From Gammaproteobacteria bacterium (GTDB lineage: Bacteria; Pseudomonadota; Gammaproteobacteria; JAADJB01), in assembly GCA_013151035.1 (NCBI GenBank), contig JAADJB010000008.1:99208-148345 (forward strand): a stretch of 49,138 nt of DNA, read 5' to 3'. A model generated the notes under the pieces. It ran no database searches. It was not told the DNA's origin and worked only from the letters and a program-made list of their open reading frames with translations. Positions 45,118-49,138 of the stretch are shown one piece after another (position 1 is the first letter of the stretch; every line of letters begins with the position of its first letter). Made by a program: the position numbers and the translations under genes.

Positions 45118-46764
45118 TTACCCCTCAGCCTGTTTGGTGATATCAATCATAATCTTCAGCCGCTGTCCAGGTTGTAGATATTTGTCTCTTGAAATCTTGT
45201 TCCAGCGACAGACATCGCGAGTTAATACCTTGAAGCGTTGACTGATCCTGGCGAGTGAATCCCCACGCCGAACGGTATAACGAATGGTGCGCAGGCGCGT
45301 ACTCTTTGGAGTGATAGTAAAGGGGTTGTTACGCACCACGGTAGTTTTTTGAGTATCAAGGATGATGATTTTTTGTCCTTGTCGCAATATATCCCTTGGT
45401 GCCATGTTATTCCATGCCGCCAGTCGGCGCACGGACACCTTGTATTTGCGTGCCAGATCCCATAGGGAATCACCCGCTTGTACGATGAGGGTGGTTTTTA
45501 TGCGGCTACTAGACTGGGCAATCTTGCGGTTATGACGTTGACTCAGGCTCAGACTGTATTGATCAAGATTCTTTTGTGCCACCGGTATCAACAGGTGTTT
45601 ACCCGCACGGATCTGACTACTGCTGATATTATTGGTGTCCTTAAGTAAGCGGGTGGTGGTGTGGTAACGCTGGGCAATATGTCCTAAGGTCTCGCCGGAC
45701 TTGATCTTATGACGTTTCCACTGGATGCGATCTCCTGGATCAAGTGCTGTAATTTGTTGGTGGAAATGTTGTGCCTGGGCAATGGGTAACACTAAGTGAT
45801 GAGGCCCGTTGGGGTCTGTCGCCCAACGATTAAAGCCGGCATTTAGCTTATAGAGTTGTTCCAGTTTAACATCGGCCAGTCTTGCTGCCAGTGCCAGATC
45901 AATCTGTCCCTGGGTATCAATGACTTGAATAGCCGCTTCATTTTTGATCTCGGGCAGTTTAATATTATATTGTGCGGGATCTTTTATGATACGGCTCAGA
46001 GCAAGCAGTTTAGGCACGTAGTGACGTGTCTCCCGGGGTAGATCAAGATCCCAGAATTGCATACTGCGACCTTTTTTCTTGTTGCGTTGCAGAGCCTTGT
46101 TAACGGTGCCGGAGCCTGAATTATAGGCCGCCAGGGCGAGTAGCCAGTCACCATTAAATTCTTTATGGAGTTCTTTGAGATAACGAATGGCTGCACGGGT
46201 GGAGGCAATGGCATCGCGTCTGCCATCGTACCACCAGTTTTGTTTGAGGCCGTACATGCGACCAGTGGAGGGGATAAATTGCCACAGACCTGCGGCTCTG
46301 CCATGGGAGTAGGCGAAGGGATCGTAGGCACTCTCGACGATGGGTAGCAGGGCAATCTCGGCGGGGACTTGTTGTTGTTCGAGTTCGGTCAGAATCCAGT
46401 GTAGCCAAGGTTTGGCACGGTTGAATACGCGTGCAAGATAGGCCGGGTGGCGGGTGTACCAGTCAAGATGTCCGTTAATGCGTGGGTGCGTGGATGGTTC
46501 CAGACGAGAATTCCCCCGCAGTCTTGACCATATATCATGTTTGTCGATGGTTGGCGGTTTAATCGCTGCAGATACGACGGTATCTGTTACTTCGACAGCG
46601 ACGACATCGGGTGTCTTTGTTTCCTTGATCGGCTCACGTTCGGTTGCCAGAACAATGGTGTTGTTTGGTTGGGCTTTGGTTGGTTTAGTCTGCTGTTGCA
46701 GAGCACTACAACCCGTGATAAGCCAGAGCATCAATAAAAATGGAATCAAACGTCGTTGTGTCAT
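45118..46764 (-). CDS. mltD: Membrane-bound lytic murein transglycosylase D
   Basis: The protein has 548 residues. The lipobox LITGC puts the lipidated cysteine at 19. The SLT domain carries the catalytic glutamate in LPIVESAYDPFAYS (Glu134) and GRAAGLWQFIPSTGRMYGL, followed by ALAAYNSGSGTVNKAL. Three LysM repeats end the protein (KIKSGETLGHIAQRYH; VQAGDSLWDLARKYKV; VRRGDSLARISQRFKV). It cleaves peptidoglycan glycan strands with anhydro ends. The ATG at 46764 gives the signal peptide directly; a start 45 bases upstream would put 15 polar residues in front. Confidence 0.96.
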   Translation of the reverse strand: MTQRRLIPFLLMLWLITGCSALQQQTKPTKAQPNNTIVLATEREPIKETKTPDVVAVEVTDTVVSAAIKPPTIDKHDIWSRLRGNSRLEPSTHPRINGHLDWYTRHPAYLARVFNRAKPWLHWILTELEQQQVPAEIALLPIVESAYDPFAYSHGRAAGLWQFIPSTGRMYGLKQNWWYDGRRDAIASTRAAIRYLKELHKEFNGDWLLALAAYNSGSGTVNKALQRNKKKGRSMQFWDLDLPRETRHYVPKLLALSRIIKDPAQYNIKLPEIKNEAAIQVIDTQGQIDLALAARLADVKLEQLYKLNAGFNRWATDPNGPHHLVLPIAQAQHFHQQITALDPGDRIQWKRHKIKSGETLGHIAQRYHTTTRLLKDTNNISSSQIRAGKHLLIPVAQKNLDQYSLSLSQRHNRKIAQSSSRIKTTLIVQAGDSLWDLARKYKVSVRRLAAWNNMAPRDILRQGQKIIILDTQKTTVVRNNPFTITPKSTRLRTIRYTVRRGDSLARISQRFKVLTRDVCRWNKISRDKYLQPGQRLKIMIDITKQAEG

Positions 46765-46786
46765 AGTGTATTTACGGTGTATCACG

Positions 46787-46807
46787 GTAGGGTGCGCATC
46801 GCACACC
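46787..46807. repeat. Short palindromic repeat, copy 8 (diverged)
   Basis: GTAG prefix with core GGTGCGCATCGCACACC, in the gap between divergent mltD and the methyltransferase gene. The arms are less regular than in other copies. Confidence 0.75.
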
Positions 46808-46829
46808 AAAAAAAGGTATTATCTCATAC

Positions 46830-47609
46830 ATGAAAGTAGATACCACTGGAACTGACCTTCATTATACCTCAGGTCGCCGCCTGTGTGACTGGTATCGGCA
46901 GCCATTGGGGCAACTGTTGGCTCAATGTGAGCATCAGGCGCTGGATGATGTTATTGGCGAGTTGTTTGGTTATCAGCAGCTAACAATTGCCTCACCCTGG
47001 GACTATGATTACCGCAATAAGGGGCGGATTCAGTATCAATATCATCTCGGGCTGGGGTCGATGCGCGTGCGTGATATGGATATCGTGGGTGCCGCCGAGG
47101 CATTACCAATTATGACCGATAGTGTTGATCTGCTGGTTTTACCTCATCTGCTGGAACGGAGTGATGATCCGCATCAGGTCTTGCGTGAGGCAAATCGTTG
47201 CCTGGTGTCCGGCGGGCATCTGATTATCTTTGGTTTTAACCCCTTTAGTCTCTGGGGGGGGTGGCGCAAACTGGTTAGCTGGCGTGGTCTGGCACCCTGG
47301 AACAAACGTTTTTATTCGGTGTTTCGGGTTAAGGACTGGTTATCATTATTGGGTTTTGATGTGTTGCAGGAACAGCGCATGTTTTATCGCCCACCGATTA
47401 ATCACGAGCCGATTATGCGTTATCTGGGGGTGATGGAAAAGATTGCCTGGCCCCTGCCAACAGCGACTTATATGTTGTTGGCACAAAAACGGGATATTAG
47501 CTTTACTCCGATTAAGCCGACCTGGGCTCGGGTGCCGGGCATGTTACCCACGGGACTGGTTGAACCTTCTACCCGAGGGATGCAAAGAAAGGGGATTGTA
47601 GATGAATGA
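46830..47609 (+). CDS. SAM-dependent methyltransferase-like protein (YafS type)
   Basis: The protein has 259 residues. The Methyltransf_11 region is seen as [55 protein letters not shown] (key parts [13 protein letters not shown] and GFNPFSLWG). The usual glycine-rich SAM motif I is not evident upstream, where the sequence reads [13 protein letters not shown]. The family is found next to rnhA and dnaQ in Gammaproteobacteria, as here, but the substrate is unknown. It overlaps rnhA by 8 bases. Confidence 0.88.
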   Translation: MKVDTTGTDLHYTSGRRLCDWYRQPLGQLLAQCEHQALDDVIGELFGYQQLTIASPWDYDYRNKGRIQYQYHLGLGSMRVRDMDIVGAAEALPIMTDSVDLLVLPHLLERSDDPHQVLREANRCLVSGGHLIIFGFNPFSLWGGWRKLVSWRGLAPWNKRFYSVFRVKDWLSLLGFDVLQEQRMFYRPPINHEPIMRYLGVMEKIAWPLPTATYMLLAQKRDISFTPIKPTWARVPGMLPTGLVEPSTRGMQRKGIVDE

Positions 47610-48048
47610 ACAAGTTGTTGAAATTTATACCGATGGAGGTTGCCGTGGTAATCCGGGTATCGGTGCCTGGGGAGTTTTGTTGCGCTACAACGGCACAGAA
47701 AAACAGTTTTCAGGGTCAGTACAGGAGACCACGAATAACCGCATGGAGTTGACAGCAGCGATTAAGGGGCTGGAAAGCCTGACTAGAGGCTGCAAGGTTC
47801 GTCTGACCACCGATTCACAATATGTGCAAAAAGGTATTACTGAGTGGATTATCGGGTGGAAGGCAAGGGGTTGGAAGACAGCAGCAAAGAAACCGGTTAA
47901 GAATGTTGATCTATGGCAACAACTGGATAAGTTGGCAGCGAATCATGATGTTGAATGGCATTGGGTGCGCGGTCACAGTGGACATGCCGAGAATGAGTTA
48001 GTCGATCAACTCTGTAATCAGGCGATGGATCAACTGGAGAATAAATAG
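47602..48048 (+). CDS. rnhA: Ribonuclease HI
   Basis: The protein has 148 residues. The catalytic DEDD residues are in [35 protein letters not shown] and [14 protein letters not shown]. It removes RNA from RNA-DNA hybrids. Its start is within the methyltransferase gene. Repeats fill the gap to dnaQ, so the classic rnhA-dnaQ pair is separated by 116 bases. Confidence 0.98.
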   Translation: MNEQVVEIYTDGGCRGNPGIGAWGVLLRYNGTEKQFSGSVQETTNNRMELTAAIKGLESLTRGCKVRLTTDSQYVQKGITEWIIGWKARGWKTAAKKPVKNVDLWQQLDKLAANHDVEWHWVRGHSGHAENELVDQLCNQAMDQLENK

Positions 48049-48056
48049 ATGACCTG

Positions 48057-48081
48057 TCATTCTCGCGCAGGCGGGGATCTG
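48057..48081. repeat. CCCGC/GCGGG-family hairpin repeat after rnhA
   Basis: TCATTCTCGCGCAGGCGGGG followed by ATCTG, a diverged member of the family seen at 43246 and 45087. Confidence 0.7.
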
Positions 48082-48084
48082 TGG

Positions 48085-48105
48085 GTAGGGTGCGTACTAC
48101 GCACC
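48085..48105. repeat. Short palindromic repeat, copy 9
   Basis: GTAG prefix plus core GGTGCGTACTACGCACC, placed between two units of the other hairpin family. Confidence 0.87.
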
Positions 48106-48120
48106 AATAGCTTTAAGTTA

Positions 48121-48142
48121 TCCTCGCGTAGGCGGGGATCTG
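48121..48142. repeat. CCCGC/GCGGG-family hairpin repeat before dnaQ
   Basis: TCCTCGCGTAGGCGGGGATC, a direct near-repeat of 48060-48080 that flanks the short palindromic repeat. Confidence 0.7.
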
Positions 48143-48164
48143 TAATTAATTAGAGGTTCCTTAA

Positions 48165-48884
48165 ATGCGTCAAATTGTACTTGATACAGAAACCACTGGC
48201 CTGAGTCCAAAGCAGGGTCATCGCATTATCGAGATCGGTTGTGTTGAGCTGATTAATCGCCGTCTGACGGGTAATAACTGGCATCAATACCTGCAACCGG
48301 ATCGAGAGATTGATGCTGGGGCGATGAATGTACATGGCATTACTAACGAATTTCTGATTGATAAACCTCGTTTTGAAGATGTTGTTGAAGAATTTATTGA
48401 GTTTATCGGTGATGCCGAGCTGGTGATCCACAATGCACCCTTTGATACGGGCTTTCTGAATCATGAACTGGAACGATTAAGAGCCGGTTGGGGCAAGGTA
48501 TCGGATCGTTGTGGCATCCTGGATACCTTAAAATTGGCGCGTGACAAACATCCCGGTCGAAAGAATGATTTGGATAGCCTGTGTAAACGTTACGAGATAA
48601 ATACCGAGCGAGAGTTACACGGTGCCTTGCTTGATGCCGAGATCCTGGCTGAGGTCTATCTGGCAATGACCGGCGGGCAAAGTTCTCTCCTGGCTGATGC
48701 GCAGGAAGAGGGTGCCGAGAATTCCGCTGGTCGCTCATTAGGCAAGGTACAACGGGATGGATTGGAACTCGTTATTATTCGTGCCAATGAGCAGGAAAGC
48801 GAGGCTCATCAACAGACCCTTGAGCGTCTAAAAAAGGCGAGTGGTGCAGAATCCGTCTGGGCACAATGCGAGAATAAGACGTAG
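48165..48884 (+). CDS. dnaQ: DNA polymerase III epsilon subunit (proofreading exonuclease)
   Basis: The protein has 239 residues. The 3'-5' exonuclease motifs are LDTETTGLSP (Exo I), HNAPFDTGFLNHEL (Exo II) and HGALLDAEILAEVYLAM (Exo III, with the epsilon-type histidine). The C-terminal part should bind the alpha subunit. The ribosome binding site AGAGG in AGAGGTTCCTT is shared with the Nif3-like gene. It is followed by a short palindromic repeat and tRNA-Val. Confidence 0.97.
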   Translation: MRQIVLDTETTGLSPKQGHRIIEIGCVELINRRLTGNNWHQYLQPDREIDAGAMNVHGITNEFLIDKPRFEDVVEEFIEFIGDAELVIHNAPFDTGFLNHELERLRAGWGKVSDRCGILDTLKLARDKHPGRKNDLDSLCKRYEINTERELHGALLDAEILAEVYLAMTGGQSSLLADAQEEGAENSAGRSLGKVQRDGLELVIIRANEQESEAHQQTLERLKKASGAESVWAQCENKT

Positions 48885-48887
48885 CAG

Positions 48888-48908
48888 GTAGGGTGCGCAC
48901 TGCGCACC
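48888..48908. repeat. Short palindromic repeat, copy 10
   Basis: GTAG prefix plus core GGTGCGCACTGCGCACC, 3 bases after the dnaQ stop codon. Confidence 0.87.
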
Positions 48909-48946
48909 ATTCTGTGGAAATCCATAGCTATTATTTACAAAACGAG

Positions 48947-48975
48947 TTTACTAACGTCCCCCATTGCTGTATCTT
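48947..48975 (+). promoter_or_regulatory. Candidate promoter of tRNA-Val
   Basis: TTTACT (48947-48952), a 17-base spacer and TATCTT (48970-48975), each 4 of 6 to consensus. The GC-rich stretch TGCGC right after the -10 box is typical of stable-RNA promoters under stringent control. The mature tRNA begins 12 bases downstream. Confidence 0.45.
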
Positions 48976-48987
48976 TGCGCACTCAAC

Positions 48988-49064
48988 AGGCGCGTAGCTC
49001 AGTTGGTTAGAGCACCACCTTGACATGGTGGGGGTCGTTGGTTCGAATCCGATCGCGCCTACCA
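48988..49064 (+). tRNA. tRNA-Val (anticodon GAC)
   Basis: A 77-base cloverleaf with encoded CCA. The acceptor AGGCGCG pairs with CGCGCCT. The D arm is GCTC-loop-GAGC, the anticodon arm CCACC-TTGACAT-GGTGG places GAC at 49022-49024, and the T arm carries TTCGAAT. All expected invariant positions (T8, T33, TTC of the T loop) are present. Confidence 0.97.
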
Positions 49065-49093
49065 AAATTAATCGTAAAACCGGGGACAGACCC

Positions 49094-49138
49094 CAATTAA
49101 ATAAGGGCAGACCTAAGGTCTGCCCTTATTTAATTGGG
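49094..49138. repeat. Long perfect palindrome at the window edge
   Basis: Two 23-base arms around one central A pair perfectly; the arm begins CCAATTAAATAAGGGCAGAC after a first C. GGGGACAGACCC directly precedes the left arm, and the right arm runs off the window, so a matching outer arm may follow. It may be a strong terminator or one end of a mobile element. Confidence 0.8.

Overview
The window is a piece of a gammaproteobacterial chromosome with moderate base composition. It is almost wholly coding and is built from housekeeping blocks in the order familiar from free-living Gammaproteobacteria. These include lptBAC-rpoN-hpf-ptsN-hprK, mla-murA-hisGDC-degS, petABC-sspAB, surE-pcm-nlpD-rpoS, alaC-hom, recJ and rnhA-dnaQ. 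The bc1 complex, the NlpD/RpoS pair and the SspA/SspB pair support this placement. No gene in the window fixes genus or metabolism, so I do not go further. No integrated phage, transposase gene or CRISPR array was seen.

Layout. 1-7227 (minus strand): hprK (cut by the window edge), ptsN, hpf, rpoN, lptB, lptA, lptC, kdsC, kdsD and a Ca2+/Na+ exchanger, which together serve LPS precursor synthesis and transport plus the nitrogen-type PTS. 7335-13401 (plus): an Mla phospholipid-transport operon with a TolC-like outer-membrane gene between mlaD and mlaC, then an ABC-2 exporter pair. 13425-19280: murA, hisG, hisD, hisC and, reversed, a DegS/AlgW protease. 19368-23988: a Nif3-like gene, petABC under a near-consensus promoter, then sspA-sspB. 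23999-26062 (minus): an HDOD protein, nadC and an FKBP isomerase. 26198-28489: two DUF1538 membrane proteins, a P-II-like protein and a CBS-pair protein in one tight operon. 28639-33900: efpL, arsC, a Smr protein (minus), surE, pcm, a YqaA-type membrane protein, nlpD and rpoS. 33889-36639 (minus): a large lipoprotein, a Doc-type toxin with its antitoxin, and an Mth938-like protein. 36721-42849: alaC, hom, a membrane GGDEF protein, a degenerate HD-GYP protein and a COG4255 protein. 43350-48884: recJ, mltD (minus), a methyltransferase, rnhA and dnaQ. A tRNA-Val(GAC) and a long palindrome close the window.

The accessory signal is mainly repeats. A short palindrome with core GGTGCGTATTACGCACC occurs at least ten times. 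A CCCGC..GCGGG hairpin family occurs about five times. A palindromic element of about 110 bp occurs twice in full and twice as a single end. A 124-bp MITE-like element lies directly upstream of the petABC promoter. Several repeats sit exactly at gene 3' ends and supply the stop codon or the last codons. The most promising undescribed system is the four-gene DUF1538/P-II-like/CBS operon, which looks like a nucleotide- or energy-gated transporter. Secondary points are the TolC-like protein inside the Mla operon, a sigma-54-type promoter in front of rpoN, and a GGDEF/degenerate HD-GYP pair.
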